From NCBI GenBank assembly GCA_004835665.1, contig RBKR01000019.1, positions 310,001 to 374,000 on the forward strand: a DNA stretch of 64,000 bases, in the 5' to 3' direction. Shown one piece after another: positions 1-11,340 of this stretch. The position numbers and the translations under genes were made by a program. The notes under the pieces are model-generated. The model did no database searches. It was not told the origin of the DNA and saw nothing but the letters and a program-made list of their open reading frames with translations. Every line of letters starts with the position of its first letter. Within the stretch, counting starts at the first letter, position 1. Origin of the DNA: Phoma sp. XZ068. Its lineage: Eukaryota > Ascomycota > Dothideomycetes > Pleosporales > Didymellaceae.

Positions 1-1682
1 CTGAGACAGCCTGCTGGTAAGGGCCGCCCTTGTATGCGTTCATCATAGTGATCGAGTTATCGTAAACCTCCATTTGCTCTGTGGATAGTTAGTAGAGCCT
101 GGAGCCTAGCTTGCGAATACTTACCATAGTCAGGCATGTACCAGGTATCGAAAGGCGCAGCTTGGAAAGACTGAGATACTACGCCTACAGCGTTGCTCTC
201 ACCGGGTCCTAGGAAGTGCACTGAGCCTTCCAGAGCATCGATTTCAGGAGCACTGCGAGACTTGCCAGGAGTAGGATGATCTTCACCTGAGCAAGTGCAG
301 GCAGGAAGCCTCATACCCGGGAGGTAGCTGAGACCATCGTAAGAGCTCTGGTTGGGCGTAATGCCAACGTCACACTCGTCGTGGTAGCTGTATGGCCACA
401 AGCCTTCAGTCGAACCAAGGTATCCAGGACGAGCCAGGTTGCCCATGGTCCAGAAACCAGGCCAGAAACCACTAATATCGCCTCGGCCAGGTAACGAGAT
501 ACTAGCCTCCAAATGGCCACCCTTGTAGCACAACTTGTTCCACGACTGGACCATACCTGATCGGTAGTTAAGGCCGTGGTTTTTGAACAGATCGAACTTG
601 AAGTTCAGAGTACCGTTCTCAGTATAAACCGCATCGGGGTCATACCACTGGAGAGTATTAGTGCTGAATCAAAATCTCCAAGCTTGTGTCACTCACCTCC
701 AAATCCTGCGTGGCACCGTACCAGATATCCACGGCTTGGAAGAATGGATCATCACCGTCGTAGAAAGTACGTCCATCAGTATTGAACTCATCGGAGAAAA
801 CCAATTTCTGCGTGGAACCGTCGGCAGACTTGCGTGTCATTGCAGACTGTGGTGTGTCTGGATCGATTAGGCCCTTTCGCAGGTTTGTCAACAGCGGCTC
901 CTTCTCTTTGCCCTTGATGCAGAGTGGGTTGTTCGTGCAGGGCCCGATTTCCTTCTCTGTCAACTTGTCGACGAAAGTACTAGAGACTTGTCAGTAGGTG
1001 TCAAACGTAGGCAGGGCGGTAGATGCTGGACGTACAGGATGGGGTATCCAATGAACAGGAAAAGTAGACCAAGCACCAAGATTCCAAGGCCACCCAGGTT
1101 GACCATTCCTCTTTTTGTGAAAATGTCACAATCGCGCTTGTCTTTCTCGCCCGGCTCCGGGTTGTGCAATGCGTCATCAGCTTCCACATCTTCGGGGAAG
1201 AGCAGTAACCCTGCAGACGGGTGGATGTTGAACTTCTCCGACACTGTTTGCGTGTTCAGATCATCCTCGCTACCAGCGCGCGACGGCGCTCTTGAATCGT
1301 CGAATGGCGAGGCAAAAGGTCCTCTCAAAGACATGTCCGACTCCCAACTAGTGCGCCGCGAGGACATGCCAGAGGGAGAGCCCACTGGCGACTCGTCTCT
1401 AAAAGGCTTCATCTTGGATTTTCTCGGTGGGAGCAAAAGGTCCCCAGACTCGGCAAGACCGACATTGGAATAGATGTTGGGAACTTGTGTCGCCGATCGG
1501 AGGCCGGGGCTCGGTGCGGTGCCAGGTCGAATGGGCGTCGTCAATGAACGCGCTGTGTGTGTTCGTGCTGTGCCCGGTCGTACTTGTGGCGGCGAGTTGT
1601 CGTCTGTGATTATGTCATGCGAGCCTGAGTTGAGGCGCAGATGCGGCGGTTGTTCCCCTCGAGGGGACAGCGGTTCCGACAT
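1..1682 (-). CDS. KRE6/SKN1-type beta-1,6-glucan synthesis protein (3' truncated by window edge)
   Basis: Type II membrane protein of the Golgi/secretory pathway required for cell-wall beta-1,6-glucan; family GH16 (SKN1/KRE6). Exons read as 1682-1036, 979-697, 647-125 and 78-<1, giving 510 residues before the window edge. A Ser/Pro-rich cytosolic N-terminus is followed by one transmembrane segment (about residues 195-215, GILVLGLLFLFIGYP) and a lumenal domain starting with FSDEFNTDGRTF and carrying the glycosidase-like E-I-D-A-L-E motif, then SITMMNAYKGGPYQQA, all hallmarks of KRE6. The ATG at 1682 is chosen because the frame extends upstream only to a TTG. Introns are 56, 49 and 46 nt. The last part of the catalytic domain lies outside the window. 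KRE6 and SKN1 paralogues cannot be told apart here. Confidence 0.95.
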
Positions 1683-3735
1683 GGTCAAAGGGCGTATGTG
1701 GTGAAGGTGCTAATGATCGTGTGCTGCTATAGGTCCAAGGAAGGGCGAGCTTGGGCGGCGAACGAGTGTTGTTGTCGGCTATGTGCGCGGCATGCAACTG
1801 GAATGCCCGAGAAGGGAACGACGTGCGTAGCGCGCTGCAGGTGGGTGTCGGGACAACAGGAACACCAATATGCGCAACTGAAGCCTCGTGGTGCTACGTC
1901 CAAAAAGAGACAGAGGTCGAAACGCTGCTCGAATTCGCTGGTGGAGAGGAGAAGGGACGCCGCGAGGAGCGAGAATGGAGGTGCAGGCGCTTGGGGGAGG
2001 TGTCTTGCTCCTGGTCTGAACGGGGGCGTCCAGGGTTGGAAGGTTAAGCCAGGTACCGCCAGGAACGACTTGGCGCACAATGTCACTACTCGCAGCAGTG
2101 CGGCAGTGAGCGTGGGGAAAGCCGCGGTGAGCACGGATTTGAGCAGCGTTGAGTGGTCTGTTGGGCGATCTCGTGGATACACAGGCAAAAGATTGCAAAG
2201 CACGCCGGTGTAGAGTAACAGCGTTGAGTGGTGTTGGCTTGCAGAGGAATCAAGATTCACCAAGTCCAAGTGGCGAGCATGGCTAAAGCTCAGGCACGAA
2301 GATCTCGAAGCTCGAACAAGGAGCCGACCAAGGAGCGGCCAATCACCCCCAAGCACTTCGACAAGGCGCTTGCGTGGAGGCGACTCTTTTCGCAGCCGCT
2401 TGCGCACCCACTATCCACGCCCGGGCTAAATTTACTCGGCCTAGAAGCTCAACCACAGGCAGCCAATTCAACAACAAGTTTCAACCGGCAATAGCTCTTC
2501 CCTGTGCTGCGACAGCGACAGCCACAGCCTGCCAATTGCCGGAGCGGCCTGCAAACAATCATTATGCCCAGCCTGGCTTATATTGCTGTCATGCGCTGTC
2601 CCAAGGCCGGCCTCCCCTGCCCCTTTCGCCCATGATCGCCTCCCTGTTCTCACCGAGTCGTCATGCGGCTGCAGTCCCTGTTTCCGCTGAAACATCGGTC
2701 TTTCACTTGTCTTTATCGTAGCCATGGTTCACGAACCCGCAGCACAGGACAGAATGCAGTGCAGCAGCGCCGGCTGTTTTCATTGTGCTGGCCGGGGTAG
2801 AGGCGCGTGTGGGATGGCTAGCTCTGCGATCTTCAACATCGACGGTGACGCGTCGCACCACATATAATATCCCGGTACAAGCGTATCAGTGAGAATCTTT
2901 GAACATACCCAGCACTGCCTCGTTCTTAGTCAGGACGTTGCGAGTGCAGTGCGATCTCAATCTCGTGTTCACGTTGGACTTGCGTATCGCTGTTGCGGGA
3001 GCGGCTAAGCTACCAAGCACTTTACTGATCCTTCGATCATTGGTAAAATTGCGAGGCTGAATCCTGTGGTCGAGGCTGCAATAATTCGTGTCTTAACAAT
3101 ACCGCAAGGGCCCTGCTCCAATACTTCTCGCATGCAGTAGGTCAGGAATGGCAAAACTCGCCAAAGAAAGGGGTGTCGAAGAAACTACGGTGACAGCCGC
3201 AGCTGCATGGCACGGGAAAGGCTGCGGAAGGGGAAGCCCTCAAGGCGCCATTCTGGAAGGGTGGCCAGCCGCGGCTAGTGCACGATTGGCTGATTCAAAA
3301 CATCACAGCCAGCAAATAAGCGCTGTGCATCGGACTTTGGTGCATGCAATGAAGCTGAGGGAGATTTGGATGGACATGTTTGAGAAGGAATGAGAGTGGG
3401 GCGTACCTGAAGCTAGAGACACGCACATGAAAATGACGTCGATTTGTATGAAGCTCTCGTGCACTGATACGAGAAGGGTCCGCTGTTGTGCCATGGAGAA
3501 AACTGTCAGCTGTGGATCAAGAGCGATGTCCTGCGAGCACGTCCATAAATAACGGCCTTCTCGGAGCCGTTGTGTTATAAGCTTTGATCGCTTTGCAAAT
3601 GAGATGAAAAGTCTTCGATGATTGCGAATCCCTTGTGAATACATGGTACGCACGTTCTGAACCGCATTCGAAGTACATGTTTTGAATAACTTCATATTAC
3701 TATTGCGTAGATCATCAAACCTCATCCATAGATAC
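1683..3735. other. Intergenic region, no gene recognised
   Basis: About 2 kb between the start of the KRE6-like gene and the 3' end of the next minus-strand gene. It should hold the KRE6 promoter. Open frames of up to 226 codons exist on both strands at 1.6-2.4 kb but overlap each other, lack recognisable motifs and look like chance frames in GC-rich DNA. A TATA-like CATATAATATCC lies at about 2871-2882. Confidence 0.6.
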
Positions 3736-4276
3736 CTACGACTCAACGCTCAATGCCTTCAACCCCACAGCCTTGTCTCCCTCCTTATCTACCGACACAA
3801 CGTAGTACTCTGCTCTTGTGCCTCCCAGCTCCACGCGAAACACCTTGACATCGCCATTACCCGCCTTCTTCACCGCATCGATGACCTTCTTGTACTGAGA
3901 CTCAAACCCCTTCCCCTTGACCTCCTCCACCTCCTCCTCACCCAGCAGCTTCTTTAAATCACCTAATCAAACGTCAGCATAGCTCATTTCCATCAGCACC
4001 CCTCACCCTCCCGAGCGCTGTCTCCACTCAAGCCGAAGCCCAGCAAGATTACTTACCAGCGGTAATCTTATCCCCACTAAACTCCAGCGCAACGGGTTCA
4101 AACGGTTCATCCGCATCACTAACATAATACTCCTCCACGCTCTCCAGCGCCTGCGGCACCGAAGTGTTCACGCTCTTCGTGCCGTATCCCTTCTTGCTTG
4201 TGTCCTGTTGCTCGGCCGGTGCAGTGTCTTGGTTTGCCTTGTCGAGGAAGGCTGCGTAGTCTGCGTCTGACGACAT
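3736..4276 (-). CDS. Conserved fungal protein of unknown function, 148 aa
   Basis: Two exons, 4276-4057 and 3962-3736, joined by a 94-nt GT-AG intron (donor GTAAGT). The product is small, hydrophilic and acidic, with no signal peptide or membrane segment. The N-terminal 35 residues look disordered (Asp/Ala/Gln-rich); the middle holds the string ESVEEYYVSDADEPFEPV; the C-terminal part, about residues 72-148, looks like a small alpha/beta fold (LKKLLGEEE, FESQYKKVIDAVKKA, VKVFRVELGGTRAEYYVVSV). Codon use and splice sites support a real gene. I do not recognise the family. The longer upstream frame reaching 4675 begins in GT-repeat leader sequence and is not taken as coding; ATG 4276 is the first plausible start. 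Confidence 0.8.
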
Positions 4277-5004
4277 GGTTCGTGTGCGTGTGTATGGGTG
4301 TGCGTGTGTAGAGGAGCGCGGGGCGTGTGGTCGTGGGATGTGGTGGGTGGACAGCGGTCGAGGGATTTGCGTGGTGGCTGCTGGATAGCGGAAGCTTGCG
4401 ATGTGTGGATAAGGAGAGGTATTAGAGGTTGGTGTAGTTCTGGTAGATGATTTTTGCGGCAGAGCGCGTGCGACACGTTGTGGAAGCTTGTTCATGGTTT
4501 CGCAACGGCCGATGACGCAACGGAACTGAGGTCCACGTTTTAAAGGCGGGCGGTAAGAGCTGCCCGCGCGCGTGCCCCGCCAACAGCTGCAAATACATGC
4601 ATTCAAGAACAGGTCGATGTGATTGTGACAGTAATCATTAACGTGAACAATGTATTTAGCGTTAATATTGGCCATTCTGAATACTCAGTGTAGAAATTAC
4701 AGATACAAAGCCTAAGCTACCAATCGCTTTTGGTGATCATACAAGCATGCAGCTAGATGAGGGTATCTCCACTTGAACACCATCTACAGAGCCTCCGAAC
4801 CCGATCATGAGGATTCAAACTTGAAAGGAGAATGAATGACAGAAACTATGTACTAAATTCTGGATGGACGAGATATTGGTCGGACATCGACATGGTATTC
4901 TTCCAAAACTCATGGTCTTCGACAGTTGTGGTGAAATACAGCGAGTTCACGGGTTCTAAACGAGCCTTACAAAGGCTGGAAAAGAAACCCTCGAACGACT
5001 CCTC
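4277..5004. other. Intergenic region (promoter of 148-aa gene, 3' flank of SSN6)
   Basis: No gene is visible. It carries the microsatellite leader at its left end and AT-richer sequence at 4.6-4.95 kb that presumably contains the SSN6 3' UTR and polyadenylation signals. Confidence 0.5.
4279..4311. repeat. Short GT/TG-rich microsatellite
   Basis: Imperfect tandem GTGT/GTGC units lie directly upstream of the start codon of the 148-aa gene, so they would fall in its 5' leader (as CA-rich sequence in the mRNA). Confidence 0.6.
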
Positions 5005-7765
5005 CTAAGATTTCTGCTCGGCCGGCGTGGCAGGGTGAGGAACCCCATTTATGGGAGCGGTGCGGGGGCTCTCCCGCTCAGACTTTGTTCCATTAGCCTT
5101 CGGCTCGTCACCTTCATCGTCGTAGTTCTCGTCAACTTCTACATGGCGAGCGGCTGGCTCATGGTGCTCAGGACGCTCAGGACGAGGGGTTTCCTTAGCG
5201 GGCGCTGGTGTCTCTGACATGCGAGGAAGCGAAGTTTGAGTTTGGGGAGCTCCGATCGGAGCTAGCGATGGTGGGTGGTGAGCAGCTTCTGATGGGTGGT
5301 AGCCATCGTTGAAGCGTCGAGCGTCAGGAGCGGCCTGCGGGCTCTGGCGTGGGACTTGTGGTGACGAGACATGGTGTGGAGGAGAAGGACGGCGACTGTG
5401 AGGCTCCTCGAGCTTCTGACGCTTCTCGTCATTGCTCTGCAGCTTCGGGCTCTCCTCCCACTCTCTGTGACGCTTCGGTGGAGCGGTTGGGGGGCGGTCC
5501 TCACGATCTCGCGCGGCTGCTTCCGCCGCAGCAAGAGCAGCCGCTGGCGGAGGTGCACCGCCGGCAATACCACCGCTGGCAGAGGGATCAGCGTGATGCT
5601 GAGTCTGGTAAGGCCCCTGGTATCCGTTGCGTGGAGAGCCGGCGCGGTTCTCCACAAGCGGTCGCACCTCCGGTGGTGGGCTGCCGCCAGGACGTCCAAA
5701 CGGTGGTAGAGGTCCAGGGGTTGACTGACCTGGAGGTCCAGCCAAGCCAGCAGGTGGTGGAGGAGGCGGTGGAGGAACACTGCCAGCACCAGCGTGTGGG
5801 CCATAGTTGGGGTTAGAAATGCGGTTTGGCTGAGGTGGCTGCTGAGCCTGCGGCGCCTGGTGAGGTGGAGGCGGCGGTTGTTGTGCCTGAGCCGGCTGAG
5901 GTGTGAGCTGCGGCGGCTGAGGGTGGTACGGGCTGGGAGCCACATGATGTGTCTTTGGCGACGGTGACATGCCACGGCGCAGAGACCCTGGGCCTGGGGG
6001 AGGCGGGCCAGCCGGGCCAGATGGGCCAGGACCGTTTGTGGGAGGCCGTGGAGGCTCACCGTAGATCCTCGGAGGTTCTTGGCGTGGGCTTACTGGACGC
6101 TGAGTAGCATGTTGTGTTGGTGGGCGGATACCCTCACGCTGCTCGTAGGGGTTGAGAGACTGTGGTGGCAGACCCGGGTCCCTAATCTGAGCCAGAGGAC
6201 GATCCCAGCCGGCACCTCCGAGAGCCGGTGGAGCAGGACCCTGAGGCGGTTGCGCGGGCTGAGAACCCCATTGAGGAGCAGCAGGCCCGTGAACAGAGGC
6301 AGGCTGGTAAGCTTGAGGATGAACGTCTTGAGGGACGGGAGCATTGCCTTGGTTGGGAGCGCCGGCTGATCCTTGACCATTCTGAAGAAGTTGCAGACGA
6401 GCCTTGATGTGGACATTTGAAGGATCAAGGTCAGCCGCGCGCTGGTACGCGTCAAGTGCATCAGCTGTCTGGTTGTTGCAGGACTCATACAGGGTTCCAA
6501 GGTCATACCAGACCTCTGAAATATTGGGGTTGAGCCTGATAGCACGCGAGTAGGCGTCCAGTGCATCTCGGTACTGGTTGATCTGGTAGTACAGCACACC
6601 GATGCTGCACCAGAATGTAGGGTTACGCCCGTCACGGTAGACGGCTTGTTGGTAAGCCTCGTATGCCTTGGGGTACTTCTGCTGGGACATGTAGCACCGA
6701 CCGAGGAGGTACCAGCTCTGTGCATCGGTTTGATCTGAAGCCACAGACTTCTCCAGGTACTCGATGGCCTGCTCCTGGCTGGCATAGTTGGTACTCTGCT
6801 GGTGGTGCAACCAACCCAGTTGCTGAAGGACCTTGGCATGGTTGGGGTCACGCTCGAGCACACGACGATATGCACCCTTGGCAGCTTCGAATTCCTTCTG
6901 CTGCTCATAGACGTGACCAATCTGGAACCAAATGTCCTCTTCAGTCAGAGGGCGAGGTGGGTTGGTGACGATGTACTTGAAGCACTGTTGCTTGTTAGAG
7001 CGCGAATCTGAGAGTTAACATGCTGATACTTACGTCCAAACTCTGGTTGAACTTCTGCTGTTGCTTGTATATTATACCAAGGCGGAAGTAAATCTCGTTT
7101 GCCTTCTCGAAGTTGGGCTCCATGCGCATGACTTGCGAAAAAGCCTCTTCGGCGTGCTCGAGGGAGCCATAGCGGTCGTACAGAATGCCAATACCATACC
7201 AGAGCTTGGGTTCCTGCGCAGGTGTTAGTTGGGTGCAGACTGGTTGTTGGCATGATTGACATACTTTTGGATCAGACAGGTGGTAGAGGGCTTGCTGGTA
7301 AGCAGAGTAGGCCTGCTGGAGGTCGTCCATCATGAGGTAGCAGTGACCAAGACTGCCCCAAACGTCGCCGTTGGCGGGGTCAACCTTGAGAATAGTGCGT
7401 AGATATTCTACAGCTTGCGGGAACGCGTCTTTGGTGCGCAAGATGCACGCGATGCCCTGCATGGCTGGCACAGACCACTGGTTGTACTTGAGCGCAAGCT
7501 GATAGCACTCCATGGCGCCGTCAAAGTCCTGCATCTGTTCTGAAAGAGAGCCTGTACAGCGTTAGCAAAGGTCAGACACGGCAATGCATGCGCACATACC
7601 CATCTGCGTCCAGACAGCCTCGGTCAATTGGCCCAGATACTGCGACGGGGTCTTGGGCTGGTTGACGTGAGGCGGGTGGCCGTTGACCTGCGCATGTGCT
7701 GGATGCGGTCCGCCATGGTGCGGCGGGATGCCCGCAGTGGGCGACGGCTGCTGGTGGCTCGCCAT
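5005..7765 (-). CDS. ssn6: General transcriptional corepressor Ssn6/Cyc8 (TPR protein)
   Basis: Nuclear corepressor that, with Tup1 (RcoA), represses glucose-regulated and many other genes. Exons 7765-7600, 7551-7265, 7213-7034 and 6984-5005 give 870 aa; introns are 48, 51 and 49 nt. After a short His/Pro-rich N-terminus, tandem tetratricopeptide repeats fill about residues 55-415 (for example WYGIGILYDRYGSLEHAEEAF, WYLLGRCYMSQQKYPKAYEAY and WYDLGTLYESC). The remainder is a Pro/Gln/Ala-rich low-complexity tail with short basic patches (PPKRHREWEE), ending in an acidic stretch. Repeat number, order and tail composition match fungal Ssn6/Cyc8 (SsnF in aspergilli). Exon 2 to exon 3 reads through the 51-nt intron without a stop. 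The gene has a very long upstream gene-free region. Confidence 0.97.
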
Positions 7766-8187
7766 GGACAGTGATCTTGGGGGAGCGCCAGCAAAGGCGG
7801 CTAAGTCAACGCGCTATGTGGCAGCGACGAGCAGCAGGCAATGCGCCGGCGAGGGGTGGAGGGGGCTATTAATATATCAGTCAGCGTGATGGGGTAGCGT
7901 GTGGGAGTGATGTGCTGCGTACCGTGGTTGCTCCTTCCCAAGGGACCGCGCAGACGAGCGAGTCGCGTATGGACGAGGCAGGCGCGGAGAACGACAGGAG
8001 TGTGCGGAGGGGGCAGGCCAATCAGACAGGGCAGTGTCTAGCAATGCAGATGCACGCAAGAGGGAGCAGCAGTGCAGTGGCGATGGCAGATGGGCGGCGT
8101 TGGGATGGATGGGCGCGCGCCGAGTGCTCACTGTGGCCGAGGGAGCGTGAAGAAGCTGGAAGCGCGGAGGAGGGCAAGAAGGGCGGG

Positions 8188-8206
8188 AGAGCGCGAACAA
8201 CGCTCT
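8188..8206 (+). other. Perfect 6-bp hairpin next to a telomere-like motif
   Basis: AGAGCG (8188-8193) pairs with CGCTCT (8201-8206) around a 7-nt loop. It ends 11 nt before the telomere-repeat-like sequence at 8218-8230. In isolation a 6-bp stem is unremarkable; its position is why it is listed. Confidence 0.4.
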
Positions 8207-8217
8207 TTGCGAGCAGC

Positions 8218-8230
8218 ATAACCCTAACCC
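8218..8230 (+). promoter_or_regulatory. Telomere-repeat-like motif (ATAACCCTAACCC)
   Basis: Two C-strand telomere units (CCCTAA/TTAGGG type) lie about 455 bp upstream of the SSN6 start codon. Such boxes are bound by Tbf1/Teb1-type Myb factors in fungal promoters; the same sequence, transcribed rightward, is also what a telomerase RNA template for TTAGGG repeats looks like. I see no other copy of this length in the window. Both roles are inference. Confidence 0.45.
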
Positions 8231-11200
8231 AGGCCAAGAGGTATCCAGAAGCAAAGTCCCACACTGCGCTAGAGCACTAAAGCACCGTGCAGGCCATGGG
8301 TCAACGCGGAAGCACCCCTGCTCGACCAGCTAACGCCAAAAAGCCCTGTCGCGCAAGCCACACCGGGTACATGCCAGTTTGGTGCGACCCGTTTGACAGC
8401 AAATTGCACCTCCTGCCCGCCAGCGCCAGGACGCCAGGACGCCCGCCAGCACTCTCCCGCTGCGCGCCTGGGGACCGTGTCTGCGGGAGCTTGGGTGCTG
8501 CCAGCCATGTTGTGAGCGCCGCCGTGCCCATCCCTCGGCCAGAGCAGCAGCCTGCTGCTCGGCCTGGCCAGCCAGCGCCCTGAAACGGGCACCGCGAGAT
8601 TTGACGCCGACTCCCTGAGCCAGGCTTCAAACTCTATCTTGTTTGGCGCGGGTCTGTCACCGGAAGGAAAGATGACGATTCGGCACCGTTCGTCCCATGT
8701 TCGTGTCGGCTCCACCCTCGGCTATGATGGTGCAGCCTGGCCCATCCGCCTCACCCAGAAAGGACACATTTAAGCTCTGTACCCACCCACTGCCCATGCG
8801 CGTTGGATGAAACAGTGTTCCTGAACTGACAGCACGGTTTGCATCAAGTGTCGCTGGGTCATTTTGCAGTGTGGCCGTCGCATGCTGTCGCTGTGTGGAG
8901 CGGCTTTGCCGGCTCCTTCACACCAGCACGGCACGACGACCACAGCTGCGGAAGGCTGCTCTGCGATGATCTCGACATCCGTGGCATTCCTCCGTTCCGC
9001 AAACACCGTTGATCCTGCCTGGGCCCCCCAAGAAGTGGAGGCGCCTCTGACGGGGTTTTTCCCAGCCACCTAGCTCCGCCCAACACCATCATCAAGTGCA
9101 TGCTTATCCCCTCTACCTTCAGTACGACTTCACTGACGCTGCCCACCCAAGGTCGAGGCTTGCAAACGGCACGTCGCAGGATTATAACAGCCTGCGCCCT
9201 GCACTACGCTGCCTGATCGCACGGCGCTGCAGTGCTGACGCCTTGCAGCAGACGGCACGCCGCAGGCGGCACAAAGGAGGTTGCACCGGCTGCGCGCACG
9301 AGGAGCCGGGACGTGATGGGCGATGGCTGATCTTCTCCACACAACCCAGCCGCGGCGAGCAGCAAAGCTTCGGTCGTCTATTTAGCGTCCCTTAGCCTTG
9401 GCGGCGACCAGGATGTGTGTGACGCAGTCCCGTCGGCAGAGACTTGTGTCACCCCCAATCCAACCCTGCCATAACAGCCTGTCATTTGCGGCGTGAGCGT
9501 GCAGCCGCGACTCTGTGCGACGCACGCTTGCGTCAACGTACCTGGCCTTTGGTGAGCGCATCCAGCCTGTCGAACCATGGTCGACCACGGCTACACCAAG
9601 CCACCCTGGTCCTCTGGCGGCTCGCGGTGAGCCACCAGCGACACATCAGTCGATGCCGCATTGGGACATGGCTTGACCAGGCGGCGTTTTGCCGAAAAGA
9701 GGTCCCGCGCCGCTAGAATGCCACAAATATTCTGGGCGCGCTGCGGTCCCTTTTGGAACCGCAGCCACGTGAGTGGGCTGGCCCTCCGCCACATCACCGA
9801 CGTGTGGAGCCAGGGGTCTGCGCGTCATCGGGCAAGGTAGCCGAAAGCGGACTCCTGCATCTTGGTAGGGGGCCACAACTGTGAAGCAGCAACGAATATA
9901 ATTCTTCATGAATCGTCGCATTTCGCACAGAGGCCGTTGAACTTATCCACTGCGACGATTCAGCATGATCGCCCTGATGTGAACCTGCGACTCAGGCCGG
10001 GCGCCGAGCAATAGGGCCTCCGTCAACGGACGGCAGCGTGCATTAGGCCGAAACACACCACCATTACTGCTCTCGTCGCCTTCCCATCAAGGCAAGCATT
10101 TTAAATCCTACGGTTTTGGACATTGATGCTTGTGCCAAAGGATCAAGGGCCTGGTCAACAGTCTCTACATCGTTATTTATCCGAATCAACATGACAGAAT
10201 GGCGCTGGACAACTGCACCGCGAAGGAGATCGACGCGGCGCACGGCTTCACAGACCACAGCCGATTGCATTCCATCTTCTTGATCAGCTTTCCGACCGCG
10301 TGCTGCAGGAAACAAATGACCCGCGACACAAGACACATGCCAGATCAGACATATCTTGTCTGACAGCTCAGCCTCGCCTTGGCGCAATCTTTGAAATGGC
10401 TGACCAGCAGCCATCCGACAACCTCGACATTCCTTTATCAGCAAGGCTGTAGGAAATGGCGCCACTTGGTCCCCTGCAGCCCTTCCAGGCAGCCTTAAAT
10501 GCATAGGCTGAGCCTCCGGTAACATCTCAGACTGATATCAGCCCTGTTGTTGTGTTGCGAGCCATGAGCAACAGTACACATGCGCGCACTAGTCAACGAC
10601 TGTTTATAACTCTCCAGCACTCTGGCAGCAAGAAACGCACCCTCGCTTCGAGTGCACATTCCCATTTCAGGTCGTATGCGGTGACACAGCACCTCAGTGC
10701 TTGTGCTGGCCAGCCTAGCAACATGTCGTGCTCCGCGCAGCGCCATATCCGCTTGCAATATATGCAGTGACCGTCTTGTCTGCAGCTATGCGTCGAAGCT
10801 CGTGTTTGCCTATCCGCGACAATTCCGAACTCGCCTGCATCCTGCTACTGCGGCCCATCGGGCCCCGTGTGGAGACAGATGTATCGTCCAAGGCGCCGTT
10901 GGCTGACAGGCTGCGCGTAACAACCAGATGTGGAGGAGCAACAACGTTCATCACAAAGCATTGCACTTGATCAGCATCGGCTTACGCAGCACCTTATTTC
11001 CCGGTAACCGCGTTCTTATTTCGGAACAAGCCCCTTGACCGATCGGCATGTGCAAGCCAAACGGTGACTCTCGGTCGCGCTGTGAGGAACGGGAGGCCGC
11101 ATCTGCATGGTGCCCAGCTGCATTCCCGATCTTCCCCGCCCTTGCCTTGTGGTCGCACGATTGCCCGTAGGTGTTGCCCGCAGGTCTCCTCCGCCAACGC

Positions 11201-11340
11201 CAAACGGCCCTTTCCGAGTGATTTGTCGATTGGCTAGTGCTTCCGGTGTACGAGGTGAGCATTCGTGGTCAACGCTTCCCGCACTGACGCGTGGGTCTTG
11301 CGGGGCGTGCCAGGTCGATCTCGGTACGAATTAAAACGAT

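Larger units (their letters stand above)
7766..11340. other. Gene desert, GC-richer half (upstream of SSN6)
   Basis: No convincing protein gene. Open frames up to about 150 codons occur on both strands but without motifs or consistent splice structure. An AT-rich patch TTAATATATC at about 7868-7877 could serve as TATA box for SSN6 or for a rightward transcript. A 6-bp hairpin followed by a telomere-like motif lies at 8188-8230 (separate entry). By eye, base composition is similar to the coding regions, unlike the next 4 kb. Confidence 0.5.

Noticed and set aside
1727..2407. 226-codon minus-strand open frame upstream of the KRE6-like gene
   Set aside because: Low-complexity Arg/Pro/Leu-rich translation, overlapped by open frames in other frames; a GC-rich promoter artefact.
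5262..6059. 265-codon frame within the SSN6 tail
   Set aside because: Alternative-frame shadow of the Pro/Gln-rich coding sequence.
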